A DNA stretch of 64,000 nt from Flagellimonas pelagia (GTDB taxonomy: Bacteria; Bacteroidota; Bacteroidia; Flavobacteriales; Flavobacteriaceae), in assembly GCF_003584135.1 (NCBI RefSeq), contig NZ_QXFI01000029.1, positions 1-64,000 on the forward strand, given 5' to 3'. The notes under the pieces were generated by a model. It did not search any database and had not been told where the DNA came from. It saw only the letters and a program-made list of their open reading frames with translations. How positions within the stretch are numbered: position 1 is the stretch's first letter; every line of letters begins with the position of its first letter. Below are positions 19,599-30,025 of this stretch, in pieces. A program made the translations under genes and the position numbers.

Positions 19599-19868
19599 GG
19601 CAAAAAGTGTAATTAATTAAACTATAGAATTGGTACAACAATATAGCCAAAAATAGGTACGGGGACCCGGTAAGTTGATGAATGGGGTGTTAGGATTTAC
19701 GAATGTTTTTTTAACAATGGATGGCCTCCGGGTTATTTTTATGATTTTTTTAAGCTCTTGGTCAATTTTCATTGAAATTTTCTCAAAGTTTCGTTAAAAG
19801 GATCGCTATTAAAATTTCAATGCAATACTTTGGTTCACTGCTAAGTCAATCAAAAAACAAACTGCCAT

Positions 19869-22658
19869 TTGAAAAGATATTACTTCTACCTCGTTTTTGT
19901 TTCCCTCTTTTTTTCTTTTTCCTCAATGTCCGGTCAAGAATTTTTGGTCAAGGGTAAAATTGTGGATGCCGCTACGGGAAACCCCATTGAAGCGGCTACG
20001 GTATATGCCGAGACCATTAAGGACAGTACCTTGGTCACCTACACCATCACCAATGCGGATGGACTTTTTGCATTGGAAGGAAAGACCGCGTACAAAAGAC
20101 TCCGGCTGGCCTTTTCGTCCAACGGTTACCAATCCGTGGCCCAGGAAGTGGAACTGAAAACCGAGGTCAACCTTAGTGTTATAAAGCTGGAAGAGCGAGT
20201 GGAACAGCTTGCGGGCATCGATGTGATTGGGGAACGGGTTCCCATCACCATTAAAAAAGATACGTTGGAATTTAATGCAGACTCCTTTAAGGTCAGGCCC
20301 GATGCAACCGTGGAGGATGTGCTCAAAAAACTGCCGGGAGTGGAAGTGGATAGCGATGGAAAGATTACGGTCAATGGCAAGGAGGTGAACCAGGTGCTGG
20401 TGAACGGGCAGGTATTTTTTAGCACAGACCCAAAAGTGGCTACAAAAACCCTGTCCAAGGATGTCATCAGCAAGATTCAGATTACCAACACCAAGACCAA
20501 GGAGCAAGAATTTGTGGGGGAAGAAGGTGACGGCGAGACCAAGACCATTAACCTAACCCTCAAGGAGGACAAAAATAAAGGCTATATGGGCCGATTGTCC
20601 GGAGGGTATGGTACAGACGACCGTTATCAGGCCAATGGGTTGCTCAATTATTTCAACGATACCCAACGGATCAGTGTCTTGGGAAGCTCCAATAATATCA
20701 ACAACCCAGGATTCTCGTTCGATGAAATCTATGAGATGGTGGGCAATTCCCGTGGAAGAGGCTTTAGTTTTAATAATAATGGAGGATTTGCCATTGGAAA
20801 CCTCTCCTTCGGATTTGGACAGGGCATTACCACATCTTCTACCTTGGGGGCAAGCTATGCCGATCAGGATAAGGGCAAGTACAAGACTGATGGCAACTAT
20901 TTTTATGCCTACAGCGATTCCTATAACAATGAAAAAACGTCTAGGGAGAACATTTTGCCCGATGGAAGTTATTTTACCGATACTGAATCCAGTTTTGTAG
21001 GCTCCACCATTTCCAATCAAGGGTCCGCCAATTTGGAATTTGATGTGGACAAGACCACAAGGATCACCATTCAGCCCAGTTTGAGCGTGAACAATACCAG
21101 TTCAACGGATTCGGATAATACGGTCTCTACCGATGAAGATGGGAATTTGATCAACAGTAGTACCAGTCTGCAGACCACTGACGGTTTCCAGCGAACCTTT
21201 AGCAATCGGCTCGAGATTATGAAAAAACTGGATACCTTGGGCAGTTATGCCCGGGTCTATTTTGATAACAACAATCGGGTGAACGATTCCGAGTCGTTTC
21301 TGAATGCACAACGCAGTATTTTTGGGGACAATCCAAGCGAACAGGTACAAGATCAGCAAACCACCATCGATAATGCCAATGATTCCTACGAGTTGGGTGC
21401 ATCTTACCGACATGCCTTGAACAAGGACCTCTATCTGGATTTTAGATATAGCTACAACAACAATGAACAGAGCAACGAACGATCTGTTTCAGATTTTGAT
21501 GAGGTAACCGGGGACTACGTCTTCAATTCCTCCTTAAGTTCCGATTTTAATTTCAACGTGGACAAACATGTTCCAGAAGTCGGATTTGGATCCAACGGAA
21601 AAAAGTTCCGATTCAACCTTAGGGCAAGGATTGAGCAGATTGGCTTGGACAACGAGGATTTCATTCAATCAACTACCTTTTCAAAGGATTATAGTAATCT
21701 TTTGTTCAACTCGTACGCCAACTACGATATTGGAAACGGCAAAAGGTTTAGTGCCCATTATAACACCAATTTGAATGTACCTTCGGTAAACCAATTACAG
21801 CCTGTTCCCAATGTGAGCAATCCGTTGAACATTATTGTGGGTAACCCCAACTTGGGCCCTGAGATTACCCATAATCTCTACCTGAACTACAATAATTACA
21901 ATTGGAAAGACCGTACGGGAATATTTTTGTACTCTGGAATGACCTTTGAAAAGGACAAGATTGTTTCCAGTACAACGACGGATGAGAACTTTATCCGGAC
22001 GACCAACTATCAAAATGTGGCAGGAAACTATAGAGGATGGGCCGGAATAAGTTATTCGAAACAGATCAAAAAGGATAGCCTATACACTTTGAAGTTTACT
22101 ATCAATCCATATGCCAATATCAGTAGACAGGTCGGATTTACCAATGGAAGTAGGTTGGAGGCCAAAACACTGAACCTAAATCCTAGGATTGGTCTTATGT
22201 TCAATTACAAAGAGATGATAGAATTGGAGCCCGAATACAGATTGGGCATCAACGCTACCCGTTACAATCTCGACAATGTGAGTGATATTGATTACATTAC
22301 CCATAACCTGGCCTTTAAATTGACGACCTTTTGGCCAGAAAATTTGGTCTGGGGGAATGACATTACCTACAGTTATAACGGTAATTTGGGCGCTGGGTTC
22401 GACAAGGATGCCGTTTTTTGGAACATGAGTTTGGGACTTCAAATGTTCAAAAAGAAGGCTACTTTGAAAGTATTGGCCTTTGACCTGCTCAACCAGAACA
22501 TCAACTCACAACGAACTACGGGACAGGATTTCATCCAAGATTATCAGGGAACCGTGCTAAAACGTTACTTTATGGGAAGCCTTACCATCAAATTTGATTC
22601 CTTTGGGGGTAAAGGTGCTCCGGATAAAAAGGGAGGCCCTAGGTTTATAAGGTTTTAA
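19869..22658 (+). CDS. TonB-dependent receptor-like outer membrane beta-barrel protein
   Basis: 929 residues. Signal peptide to about SMSGQ, then a carboxypeptidase-regulatory-like (CarbopepD_reg_2) domain (VKGKIVDAATGNPIEAATVY), a plug domain with DVLKKLPGVEVDSDG, and a large C-terminal beta-barrel of the OMP_b-brl_3 type with many aromatic/hydrophobic alternations and acidic loops. It ends in Phe (FIRF) as expected for an outer membrane barrel. The last segment is Gly/Lys-rich. No SusD-like partner or siderophore gene lies next to it, so the substrate is unknown. The TTG at 19869 is preferred because the first ATG (19926) would cut away the signal peptide. Confidence 0.9.
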   Translation: MKRYYFYLVFVSLFFSFSSMSGQEFLVKGKIVDAATGNPIEAATVYAETIKDSTLVTYTITNADGLFALEGKTAYKRLRLAFSSNGYQSVAQEVELKTEVNLSVIKLEERVEQLAGIDVIGERVPITIKKDTLEFNADSFKVRPDATVEDVLKKLPGVEVDSDGKITVNGKEVNQVLVNGQVFFSTDPKVATKTLSKDVISKIQITNTKTKEQEFVGEEGDGETKTINLTLKEDKNKGYMGRLSGGYGTDDRYQANGLLNYFNDTQRISVLGSSNNINNPGFSFDEIYEMVGNSRGRGFSFNNNGGFAIGNLSFGFGQGITTSSTLGASYADQDKGKYKTDGNYFYAYSDSYNNEKTSRENILPDGSYFTDTESSFVGSTISNQGSANLEFDVDKTTRITIQPSLSVNNTSSTDSDNTVSTDEDGNLINSSTSLQTTDGFQRTFSNRLEIMKKLDTLGSYARVYFDNNNRVNDSESFLNAQRSIFGDNPSEQVQDQQTTIDNANDSYELGASYRHALNKDLYLDFRYSYNNNEQSNERSVSDFDEVTGDYVFNSSLSSDFNFNVDKHVPEVGFGSNGKKFRFNLRARIEQIGLDNEDFIQSTTFSKDYSNLLFNSYANYDIGNGKRFSAHYNTNLNVPSVNQLQPVPNVSNPLNIIVGNPNLGPEITHNLYLNYNNYNWKDRTGIFLYSGMTFEKDKIVSSTTTDENFIRTTNYQNVAGNYRGWAGISYSKQIKKDSLYTLKFTINPYANISRQVGFTNGSRLEAKTLNLNPRIGLMFNYKEMIELEPEYRLGINATRYNLDNVSDIDYITHNLAFKLTTFWPENLVWGNDITYSYNGNLGAGFDKDAVFWNMSLGLQMFKKKATLKVLAFDLLNQNINSQRTTGQDFIQDYQGTVLKRYFMGSLTIKFDSFGGKGAPDKKGGPRFIRF

Positions 22659-22668
22659 TACGCAAAAC

Positions 22669-23145
22669 CTAATCGATATAAAGGACAATATTCAGGGGGA
22701 GTGTTCCGTAATGGGAAAAATCGTTGGTATAAGTGGTGATTTCAATATCATCGATTTCAGTAAAAGGTCCGCAGCATTCACCCTCTAAATAACTCGTGTT
22801 AAAGGAAATGGTAAATGGTTCCCCACCCTCAAAAGTGATGTCGAAAGATTTGTTGCCATAATTGGCTGGGTTCACATTGAAGTATAAAATTGTTCCCATT
22901 TCCGTATTTTCTACGATTGAGTGGGTAATCTCATTGGTACCATCGTTTATCAAAACGGTTTCACTTTGGACATCTCCATTATCTAATAGGTTTTCATCTG
23001 TATCGGCATCTAAAAACAGGATATAGACAGTGTTGTCTGCTACATCGCAATCGACTAAGGAACAATCAGGGAGTTCCGTTTTTGAATTGCTGCAGGATAA
23101 AATAAATAGGGTAAGGAAGAATAGGGCGGATTTTTGAAGCATCAA
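22669..23145 (-). CDS. Hypothetical lipoprotein
   Basis: 158 residues with a clear lipobox LFILSC (Cys18) and a Cys-rich segment just after it (LPDCSLVDCDV). The rest is predicted beta-rich, with GECCGPF near residue 124, a pattern seen in unnamed Flavobacteriaceae lipoproteins. No known domain. It converges with the outer membrane receptor gene, leaving 10 bases between stops, and lies downstream of the TPM genes but is separated from them by 61 bases. An alternative start at the second Met changes nothing but one residue. Confidence 0.75.
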   Translation of the reverse strand: MMLQKSALFFLTLFILSCSNSKTELPDCSLVDCDVADNTVYILFLDADTDENLLDNGDVQSETVLINDGTNEITHSIVENTEMGTILYFNVNPANYGNKSFDITFEGGEPFTISFNTSYLEGECCGPFTEIDDIEITTYTNDFSHYGTLPLNIVLYID

Positions 23146-23206
23146 AGTTTTTAACCGAAGATGATAAAGTATCCAATGGGTTGCTTTTCAATTGCTTAAA
23201 GGAAAT

Positions 23207-23995
23207 TTACCAACCTCCCGAGGCTCCTCCGCCTCCAAAGCCGCCTCCGCCGAAGCCGCCACTAAAACCACCTCCGCTGAAGCCTCCACCGCTGCCAAAT
23301 CCACCGGAAGAACCAGAACTTCGACCCATATTGCTCAAAATAATCATATCCCAAATATCAAGACCGCCGCCCCTGCGACCACCTTTGCCACCGCCACCTT
23401 TGTTTTTTCTACTCCAAAGGATAATCAGAATCACTATAAAAATGATGAATGGAAACAGGGTTTCAAAAGGGAATCGGGTAGAATTGCCAAAGGTGCGGTC
23501 CTCGCTGAACTCCCCTGTCAATACTTTAAAAATAGCGTCGGAACCTTTGTCAAGACCGGCATAATAGTCTCCTTTTTTAAACTCGGGGATGATGATGGAT
23601 TCGATGATACGTTTGGACATCAAGTCGGTAAGGGATCCTTCCACCCCATAACCCGTATTGATGGCAATCCTCCGGTCATCCTTCGCCAAAAGAACCAGAA
23701 CCCCGTTGTCCTTGTCGGCCTGACCAATACCCCATTTGTGGCCCCATTGGGCTCCAAGATAAGTAATGTCCTCCCCTTCCGTGGAACCTATAATGGCTAC
23801 CACAATTTGGGTGGAAGTGCTATCGGAATATCGAATAAGTTTTTGTTCCAAAGCCCTTTTTTGGGAATTGGACAGAAGGCTTACATAGTCGTACACACTG
23901 GTCTGTACCTTGGGTTTTTCGGGTATGGTAAACTGCCCCCAAGCCAATGAGACACATAAAAATGCCAGTATGAAACTACCCTTTGGAAATGGCAT
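23207..23995 (-). CDS. TPM-domain protein with Gly-rich tail (YgcG-like)
   Basis: 262 residues: signal peptide (cleavage near AWGQ), TPM_phosphatase (DUF477) domain at about 30-160 with ALEQKLIRYSDSTSTQIVVA, WGHKWGIG and DNGVLVLLAKDDRRIAINTGYGVEG, a membrane helix near residues 180-195, then a tail of GGGF/GGGA repeats ending GGW. This layout is shared with E. coli YgcG and with proteins next to LemA across bacteria. Role unknown; TPM domains have been linked to phosphatase activity and to photosystem repair in plants. Its start lies 20 bases inside the upstream TPM gene, so the genes are translationally linked. Confidence 0.88.
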   Translation of the reverse strand: MPFPKGSFILAFLCVSLAWGQFTIPEKPKVQTSVYDYVSLLSNSQKRALEQKLIRYSDSTSTQIVVAIIGSTEGEDITYLGAQWGHKWGIGQADKDNGVLVLLAKDDRRIAINTGYGVEGSLTDLMSKRIIESIIIPEFKKGDYYAGLDKGSDAIFKVLTGEFSEDRTFGNSTRFPFETLFPFIIFIVILIILWSRKNKGGGGKGGRRGGGLDIWDMIILSNMGRSSGSSGGFGSGGGFSGGGFSGGFGGGGFGGGGASGGW

Positions 23996-24422
23996 CGCTC
24001 AGTTCATTGGTATCGTTCTGGTTCCATGGAAAATGGGACTGCAGTTCCTTGCCCGCCATTAAAACCCCTTCAACGATTCCTTGTTTAAAATTTCCTTTTT
24101 TAAAATGGGAAGCCATCACATCTTTGGTAGTGTCCCAAAAACCTTTAGGTACGGCTCTGTCAATGCCTGTATCCCCATAAATGACGAATTTTTTATCGTC
24201 CACGGCCACATAGATCAACACACCATTGTTTTCCTTGGTGTTATCCATTTTCAAAAAGTGGAAAATTTGCTGGGCCCTGCTAAAATGGTCTATTTTGGCA
24301 GAGGCCTCAATATGGACCCTGATTTCGCCGGAAGTGTTCTTCTCGGCCTCAACAATGGCATTGATGATGTCCTGCTCCTCCTCGGCACTCAAAAATTCCT
24401 CTACGTGCGACATGTTCGACAT
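23976..24422 (-). CDS. TPM-domain protein without signal peptide
   Basis: 148 residues, consisting almost only of a TPM domain (SGEIRVHIEASAK, NNGVLIYVAVDDKKFVIYGDTGID, FWDTTKDVMASHFKKGNFKQGI). There is no signal peptide or membrane helix, so it is either cytosolic or relies on partners for location. It starts 3 bases after the lemA stop and overlaps the second TPM gene by 20 bases. The order lemA-TPM-TPM is a widespread conserved cluster; this soluble copy is the shorter of the usual pair. Start MSNMSHVE; an ATG three codons on is the alternative. Confidence 0.85.
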   Translation of the reverse strand: MSNMSHVEEFLSAEEEQDIINAIVEAEKNTSGEIRVHIEASAKIDHFSRAQQIFHFLKMDNTKENNGVLIYVAVDDKKFVIYGDTGIDRAVPKGFWDTTKDVMASHFKKGNFKQGIVEGVLMAGKELQSHFPWNQNDTNELSDAISKG

Positions 24423-24424
24423 GC

Positions 24425-25024
24425 TTAATTGAATTCAAAGTTCACATCGGGGGCATTTTCTGCTCCTGGTTTGGAAGCGAAAAGTGCCATAGGGTCAAAA
24501 TTGCCTAAACTAGCCACAAAATTGGTGGGTATCTGTTGAATCTTGATATTGTACTCCCCGGCCAAATCGTTAAAACGGTTTCGCTCTACATTGATTCTAT
24601 TTTCAGTGCCTTCCAATTGGGATTGGAGTTCCAGGAAGTTTTGGTTAGCTTTTAGGTCAGGATAGCGTTCCACCGTGACCAATAATCTGGATAAGGCAGA
24701 GGAAAGGCCCGCCTGTGCTTCTTGAAATTGAGCCATTTGCTCCGGGGTGATGTTGTTCGCGTCTATAGTGGTGGAAGTGGCTTTTGCTCTTGCCTCGATA
24801 ACTTCCGACAAGGTAGTACGCTCAAAATCGGCAGCTCCTTGCACGGTTTTGACCAAGTTCCCGATCAGATCGCTTCTGCGTTGATAGGAACTTTCCACAT
24901 TGGCCCATTGCTTGGTCGCTTGGCCTTTCATATTCACAAGTTTATTGTTGGTGCTTACGTACCAACCGCCAATAAGCACTGCGATAACAATCAGTACTAT
25001 AATGGCGATGATGCCTTTTTTCAT
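24425..25024 (-). CDS. lemA: LemA family membrane protein
   Basis: 199 residues: N-terminal membrane helix (about 4-24), then a four-helix-bundle LemA domain with VNMKGQATKQWANVESSYQR, RSDLIGNLVKTVQGAADFE, LLVTVERYPDLKANQNFLEL and ENRINVERNRFNDLAGEYN, all family signatures. The first helix sits in the membrane with the bundle outside the cytosol. Function not defined in most bacteria. It is the middle gene of a minus-strand run M23 peptidase - MerR - lemA - TPM - TPM; the gap from the MerR gene is only 20 bases. Confidence 0.93.
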   Translation of the reverse strand: MKKGIIAIIVLIVIAVLIGGWYVSTNNKLVNMKGQATKQWANVESSYQRRSDLIGNLVKTVQGAADFERTTLSEVIEARAKATSTTIDANNITPEQMAQFQEAQAGLSSALSRLLVTVERYPDLKANQNFLELQSQLEGTENRINVERNRFNDLAGEYNIKIQQIPTNFVASLGNFDPMALFASKPGAENAPDVNFEFN

Positions 25025-25044
25025 TTTCGTATGGTTTTAGTGTT

Positions 25045-25374
25045 TTATAGTTGTTCCTTAATTTTCAGGAGTTCTGCCTTTACTTTTTCCAGTTTTTGGA
25101 TGACTTCAAAAGTGGAAAGCGCCTTTTGCTTTTCTTCTTTCAGATGGGTCTTGGCCCCTTCCAGGGTAAACCCACGTTCCTTCACCAGATGGTAGATCAT
25201 TTGAAGGTTCTTGATGTCCTCAGGTGTAAATTTTCGGTTACCCTTCGCGTTTTTTTTGGGTTGTAGCACATCAAACTCCTTTTCCCAAAAACGGATCAGG
25301 GAGGTGTTCACCCCAAAGGCGTTGGCTACTTCACCAATGCCATAATATCTTTTTTCAGGAAGCTCTATGTGCAT
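25045..25374 (-). CDS. MerR family transcriptional regulator
   Basis: 109 residues. Residues 9-75 form a MerR winged helix-turn-helix (YYGIGEVANAFGVNTSLIRFWEKEF, then KFTPEDIKNLQMIYHLVKERGFTLEGAK), followed by a coiled-coil dimerisation helix rich in K and E. No cysteines for metal binding and no separate effector domain. The start codon shares its A with the TAA stop of the M23 peptidase (TAATG), so the two are translationally coupled. This small MerR is widely paired with the M23 peptidase and lemA genes in Flavobacteriia; its target is not known from the sequence. Confidence 0.9.
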   Translation of the reverse strand: MHIELPEKRYYGIGEVANAFGVNTSLIRFWEKEFDVLQPKKNAKGNRKFTPEDIKNLQMIYHLVKERGFTLEGAKTHLKEEKQKALSTFEVIQKLEKVKAELLKIKEQL

Positions 25375-26351
25375 TAATCCAAGGATTGGTTCTCTTGATT
25401 GGCATGTTTGAGCATGTTCTCAAACTCTTCTGCTGTCAAACTTCCGTAGTAGAAGTTAATGGGGTTGATGCGTTCCCCGTCCTTAAAGATCTCGTAGTGC
25501 AAATGCGGTGCTTCGGAACGACCGGTGCTGCCCACAAACCCGATGAGGTCACCACGTTTTACCTTTTGGCCCACGGTAACATTGTACTTGCTCAAGTGGC
25601 CGTACAAGGAAATATAACCGTACCCATGATCGATTCGGATATGTTTGCCATAACCCGAAGATTTGTTGTCGGCACGTGTGATCTTCCCGTCTCCAGAGGC
25701 ATAAATAGGAGTACCCCTTGGTGCGGTAAAGTCCATGCCCCAGTGCATTTTACGTGCCTTGGTAAAAGGGTCGGAACGCCAACCGTAACCTGATGCCATT
25801 CTTGTAAGATCTTCGTTGTTAATGGGTTGTATGGCCGGAATGGCCGCCAATAATTTTTCTTTCTCTTCGGCCAGTTTAGCGATTTCGTCCAACGACTTGG
25901 ATTGGATTACCATTTGTTTTTGAATGATATCCAACCGTTTGGTGGCATCAATGATGATTTCCGAATTGTTGAAACCTTCCAGGGATTTATATCGGTTGAT
26001 TCCCCCGAAACCAGCCCTGCGCTGTTCCTCGGGAATCGGATTGGCTTCAAAATACAATCGGTAAATATTGTTGTCCCGGTCTTCGATATTGGCTAAAACC
26101 TGCTCCATCTGTTGCATCTTCTTACTCAAAATATCGAACTGGAGTTCATAATTCCTCACCTCGCGCTCCAAGGAAAGTTCCTTGGGGGTGTTCACCCATC
26201 GGGTGTTCAACAGGATGATGAGTCCAAGAAAGCCGAACAGTGCGGAACCCAATACAAATAGCAGGACATTCCTGTATCTTTTGGATTTCTTCGGTTCGAT
26301 CTTTCGATAGGAAAGGGTGTCCGGGTCGTAATAGTACTTAACTTTAGACAT
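25374..26351 (-). CDS. M23 family peptidoglycan endopeptidase, membrane anchored
   Basis: 325 residues: N-terminal cytosolic tail, one membrane helix (about 29-49), a coiled coil (about 58-95 and 135-170), and a C-terminal LytM/Peptidase_M23 domain. Zinc ligands are His203 and Asp207 (HWGMD) and His285 in HLH (283-285), so the enzyme should be active. It would cleave peptide cross-links of the cell wall; in several bacteria coiled-coil M23 proteins act as division or cell-shape factors. Divergent from alaS, with a -7 element at 26397-26404 pointing to it. Confidence 0.92.
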   Translation of the reverse strand: MSKVKYYYDPDTLSYRKIEPKKSKRYRNVLLFVLGSALFGFLGLIILLNTRWVNTPKELSLEREVRNYELQFDILSKKMQQMEQVLANIEDRDNNIYRLYFEANPIPEEQRRAGFGGINRYKSLEGFNNSEIIIDATKRLDIIQKQMVIQSKSLDEIAKLAEEKEKLLAAIPAIQPINNEDLTRMASGYGWRSDPFTKARKMHWGMDFTAPRGTPIYASGDGKITRADNKSSGYGKHIRIDHGYGYISLYGHLSKYNVTVGQKVKRGDLIGFVGSTGRSEAPHLHYEIFKDGERINPINFYYGSLTAEEFENMLKHANQENQSLD

Positions 26352-26396
26352 GAATGGATTTTATCCTATTTTTGCTCACTCTTTTATCAAAACAGA

Positions 26397-26404
26397 CAAA
26401 TATA
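26397..26404 (-). promoter_or_regulatory. -7 promoter element TATATTTG for the M23 peptidase operon
   Basis: On the minus strand TATATTTG matches TAnnTTTG, 45 bases before the peptidase ATG, in the divergent region shared with alaS. No clear -33 partner found. Confidence 0.4.
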
Positions 26405-26453
26405 GAAATTGTTTTGCTTTAAGTGTTAAATTTAAGAAAACCCTAGGAATTCA

Positions 26454-29066
26454 ATGACATCCCAAGAAGTTAGAGCCCAGTTTTTAAACTTTTTCAAAGA
26501 GAAGAACCACAAGATCGTTCCATCGGCCCCCATGGTCATGAAGGACGATCCCACCTTGATGTTCACCAATGCGGGCATGAACCAGTTCAAGGAATATTTC
26601 TTGGGAAATTCCGTGGCCAAGCACAAGCGTTTGGCCGATACCCAAAAGTGTCTACGCGTAAGTGGCAAGCACAACGATTTGGAAGAAGTGGGGAAGGATA
26701 CCTACCACCATACCATGTTCGAGATGTTGGGCAACTGGAGTATCGGGGATTATTTTAAAAAAGAAGCCATTCAGTGGGCATGGGAATTGCTCACCGAAGT
26801 ATACAAAATAGACAAGGAAAGCCTATATGTTTCCATTTTTGAGGGCAGTGAGGACGATGGTTTGCCATTGGACCAAGAAGCCTATGATCTTTGGAAGGCC
26901 ATTGTGCCCGAGGACCGTATCATCAAAGGGAACAAAAAGGATAATTTTTGGGAAATGGGCGATCAGGGACCTTGCGGACCTTGTTCCGAAATCCACGTGG
27001 ACATTCGTTCCAAGGCCGAAAAAGCAAAAATTCCGGGAGCCTCTTTGGTGAACCAAGACCATCCACAGGTAGTGGAAATCTGGAACCTCGTTTTTATGCA
27101 GTTCAACCGAAAGGCCAACGGAAGTCTGGAACCTCTCCCTGAAAAGCATATTGATACGGGAATGGGCTTTGAGCGTTTGTGCATGGTGTTGCAGGGGGTA
27201 CAATCCAATTATGATACCGATGTATTCACGCCATTGATCCGAGAGATTGAAATCATTACAGGACACAAATACGGCAAGGATGAAAAAACGGATATCGCCA
27301 TTCGGGTGATTGCCGATCACGTTCGCGCGGTTTCGTTTTCCATTGCTGATGGACAATTGCCCAGCAATACAGGAGCTGGTTATGTGATCCGAAGGATTTT
27401 ACGACGCGCCATCCGATATGGTTTCACGTTTTTGGATACCAACCAACCTTTTATCCATCGATTGGTGAAGGTATTGGGCGAACAAATGGGTGCAGCCTTC
27501 CCAGAGTTGAAGGAGCAAAAACAGCTGATTGAGAATGTGATCAAGGAAGAGGAAAGTTCCTTCCTGAGCACTTTGGAGCAAGGTCTTGTACTTTTGGATT
27601 CGGTCATCAAATCGGCCAAGGAAAAGACCATTGATGGCGAAAAAGCTTTCGAATTATATGATACTTTTGGTTTTCCTATCGACTTGACCTCCCTGATTTT
27701 GGAGGAAAAAGGATATACGTTGGATGTGCAAGGTTTTAACAAGGCATTGAAGGCGCAAAAAGACCGTTCCCGTGCTGCATCCGAGGTTTCTAAGGATGAT
27801 TGGACCGTGTTGATGACGGATTCAGAACAGGAATTCATCGGCTATGATAGTCTTGAAGCTAATGTGAAGTTGGTGAAATACCGAAAGATCAGTAGCAAAA
27901 AAGAAGGAGATCAATACCAGTTGGTGTTCAACCTCACGCCCTTTTATGCCGAAGGCGGAGGCCAAGTGGGGGATAAAGGCTATTTGGAAGCACCCAATGG
28001 TGATGTCACCTATATTGTGGACACCAAAAGGGAAAACAACGAGATCGTACATTTTGCGGAATCACTTCCTGATAACGTAAACGAGACTTTCAAGGCGGTA
28101 GTGGACCATAAGCAACGTTGGAGAACAGCTTGCAACCATACCGCCACGCATTTGTTGCACCAAGCCCTTCGAGAAATTCTGGGTCCCCACGTGGAGCAAA
28201 AAGGCTCTGCGGTACATTCCAAATACCTGCGTTTCGATTTTTCGCACTTTGCCAAATTATCTGTTGAAGAGTTGCGAAAAGTGGAAAACTTCGTCAACGC
28301 CCGTATTGATGGACATTTGCCTTTGGAGGAACACCGGAATGTACCCATCAAACAAGCCATGGAAGATGGTGCTATGGCCCTTTTTGGCGAAAAATACGGC
28401 GATACCGTACGTACGATCCGGTTTGGACAATCCATAGAACTTTGCGGGGGTACCCATGTGAAGAACACGGGTGATATCTGGTATTTCAAAATTGTGTCCG
28501 AAGGTGCCGTGGCAGCGGGTATCCGAAGGATCGAGGCCATCACTTCCGATGCAGTGAAAGAATTTTACTTTACGAACAACCGCATGTTGTTCGAGATCAA
28601 AGATCTTTTGCACAATACACCAGACCCAGTCAAAGCCGTGGCGAGTTTGCAAGATGAAAATACGGCGCTTAAAAAACAAGTGGAGCAGTTGTTGAAGGAC
28701 AAGGCCAAAGGGTTGAAAAATGACCTGATTGCCGAGTTGAAAGAGATCAACGGAATCCAATTCCTTTCCAAAAAAGTGGATTTGGATGCCGCGGGTATCA
28801 AGGATTTGTCCTTTGAGATAGGAGGACAAATAGATAACCTCTTCCTATTGCTTGCTTCCGAAAATGAGGGCAAGGCCTTGTTGAGCTGTTATATTTCCAA
28901 AGAATTGGTAGCTTCCAAAAACTTGAACGCGGGAACCATTGTCCGTGAATTGGGCAAATACATCCAAGGCGGTGGTGGAGGCCAACCCTTCTTTGCAACC
29001 GCAGGGGGTAAAAACCCTGCTGGAATCCCGGAAGCTTTAGATAAAGTGAAGGCATATATCTCTTGA
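26454..29066 (+). CDS. alaS: Alanine-tRNA ligase
   Basis: 870 residues in the normal order: class II catalytic domain ([38 protein letters not shown]), tRNA recognition domain, editing domain with zinc ligands His562 and His566 (HTATH), Cys664 and His668 (CGGTH), and the C-Ala domain ending with the G-rich [14 protein letters not shown]. It charges tRNA-Ala and hydrolyses misacylated Ser- and Gly-tRNA-Ala. It overlaps the GSCFA gene by 4 bases (ATGG/TGATGG junction), consistent with co-transcription. Confidence 0.97.
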   Translation: MTSQEVRAQFLNFFKEKNHKIVPSAPMVMKDDPTLMFTNAGMNQFKEYFLGNSVAKHKRLADTQKCLRVSGKHNDLEEVGKDTYHHTMFEMLGNWSIGDYFKKEAIQWAWELLTEVYKIDKESLYVSIFEGSEDDGLPLDQEAYDLWKAIVPEDRIIKGNKKDNFWEMGDQGPCGPCSEIHVDIRSKAEKAKIPGASLVNQDHPQVVEIWNLVFMQFNRKANGSLEPLPEKHIDTGMGFERLCMVLQGVQSNYDTDVFTPLIREIEIITGHKYGKDEKTDIAIRVIADHVRAVSFSIADGQLPSNTGAGYVIRRILRRAIRYGFTFLDTNQPFIHRLVKVLGEQMGAAFPELKEQKQLIENVIKEEESSFLSTLEQGLVLLDSVIKSAKEKTIDGEKAFELYDTFGFPIDLTSLILEEKGYTLDVQGFNKALKAQKDRSRAASEVSKDDWTVLMTDSEQEFIGYDSLEANVKLVKYRKISSKKEGDQYQLVFNLTPFYAEGGGQVGDKGYLEAPNGDVTYIVDTKRENNEIVHFAESLPDNVNETFKAVVDHKQRWRTACNHTATHLLHQALREILGPHVEQKGSAVHSKYLRFDFSHFAKLSVEELRKVENFVNARIDGHLPLEEHRNVPIKQAMEDGAMALFGEKYGDTVRTIRFGQSIELCGGTHVKNTGDIWYFKIVSEGAVAAGIRRIEAITSDAVKEFYFTNNRMLFEIKDLLHNTPDPVKAVASLQDENTALKKQVEQLLKDKAKGLKNDLIAELKEINGIQFLSKKVDLDAAGIKDLSFEIGGQIDNLFLLLASENEGKALLSCYISKELVASKNLNAGTIVRELGKYIQGGGGGQPFFATAGGKNPAGIPEALDKVKAYIS

Positions 29067-30025
29067 TGGAGCTACAGACCAAAGTACCCTTACAACCCGC
29101 AGATCATCCCATCGATTATCAGGGAAAAGTGTTGTTGTTGGGTTCTTGTTTTGTGGAAAACATGGGGGACAAGCTGGAGTATTTTCAGTTTCCCCAATAC
29201 CAAAATCCTTTCGGGGTGTTGTTCCAGCCTTTGGCTTTGGAAAATTTGGTAAAGCGTGCTTTGGAAGGTACTTATTACCATCCAGATGAGGTGTTTTGCC
29301 AAGAAGGTATCTGGCGTTGTTTCGATGCGCATTCCGAGGTCCGTTCCGATGACCAAAAAACCTTGGTGGAACTGCTCAACCAAAGGTTGCGACTTACCAG
29401 ACAATGGGTGGAAAGTGCTTCACATATCATTATAACACTCGGGACGGCTTGGGTATACGAGCATAATGCTTCCCAAAAAATAGTGGCCAACTGCCACAAG
29501 GTGCCCCAAAGGGGATTCACTAAAAAACTGATTTCAGTAGATGCCATCCAATCTAGTTTGGAAAATCTGGTGAGTTTGATTGGCAAGGCAAATCCAATGG
29601 CAAACCTCATTTTTACGATTTCCCCGGTTCGGCACCTGAAGGATGGCTTTATGGAAAACCAACAGAGCAAATCACATCTGATTGCGGCATTGCATCAAAT
29701 CGTGTCATCTCGAGCGCAGTCGAGAGGTGTGTCCTACTTTCCGGCTTACGAGATCATGATGGACGAACTTCGTGACTATCGTTTTTATGCCGAGGATATG
29801 GTACATCCCAATGACCTGGCCGTGGATTACATCTGGGAAAAGTTCAAAGCGGTCTGGATTTCTTCCGAAGTTCACCCCATTATGGATGAAGTGGAAAGCG
29901 TTCGAAAAGGGTTGCAGCACCGCCCTTTTAACCCAGGATCGGAGGCGCACCAGAAGTTCAAGACATCGCTCCGGTCAAAAATTACGTATCTTCAAGAAAG
30001 GTATCCTTTCATGAAATTCGAATAA
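29063..30025 (+). CDS. GSCFA domain protein
   Basis: 320 residues with the signature [12 protein letters not shown] near the N-terminus (Ser28 and Cys29 in GSCF), further blocks [46 protein letters not shown], and [30 protein letters not shown] proteins are SGNH/GDSL-hydrolase-like and of uncertain substrate. Starts inside the end of alaS. Residues about 214-222 (VSSRAQSRG) are encoded by a palindromic repeat fragment (29704-29728) and look like an in-frame insertion at a loop. A start at the second Met is possible. Confidence 0.9.
   Translation: MMELQTKVPLQPADHPIDYQGKVLLLGSCFVENMGDKLEYFQFPQYQNPFGVLFQPLALENLVKRALEGTYYHPDEVFCQEGIWRCFDAHSEVRSDDQKTLVELLNQRLRLTRQWVESASHIIITLGTAWVYEHNASQKIVANCHKVPQRGFTKKLISVDAIQSSLENLVSLIGKANPMANLIFTISPVRHLKDGFMENQQSKSHLIAALHQIVSSRAQSRGVSYFPAYEIMMDELRDYRFYAEDMVHPNDLAVDYIWEKFKAVWISSEVHPIMDEVESVRKGLQHRPFNPGSEAHQKFKTSLRSKITYLQERYPFMKFE
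29704..29728 (+). repeat. REP-like palindrome fragment inside the GSCFA coding region
   Basis: gtcatctcgagcgcagtcga and the next bases carry the hairpin tctcga/tcgaga (29708-29713 and 29720-29725). It resembles the intergenic element at 37402-37427 (gtcatcctgagcggagcgaa...). It is read in frame as SSRAQSRG. Confidence 0.55.

Noticed and set aside
23181..23950. Long Pro-rich and basic + strand ORFs
   Set aside because: They are antisense to the Gly-rich tail of the TPM protein; the periodic composition is the shadow of GGC/GGA codons.
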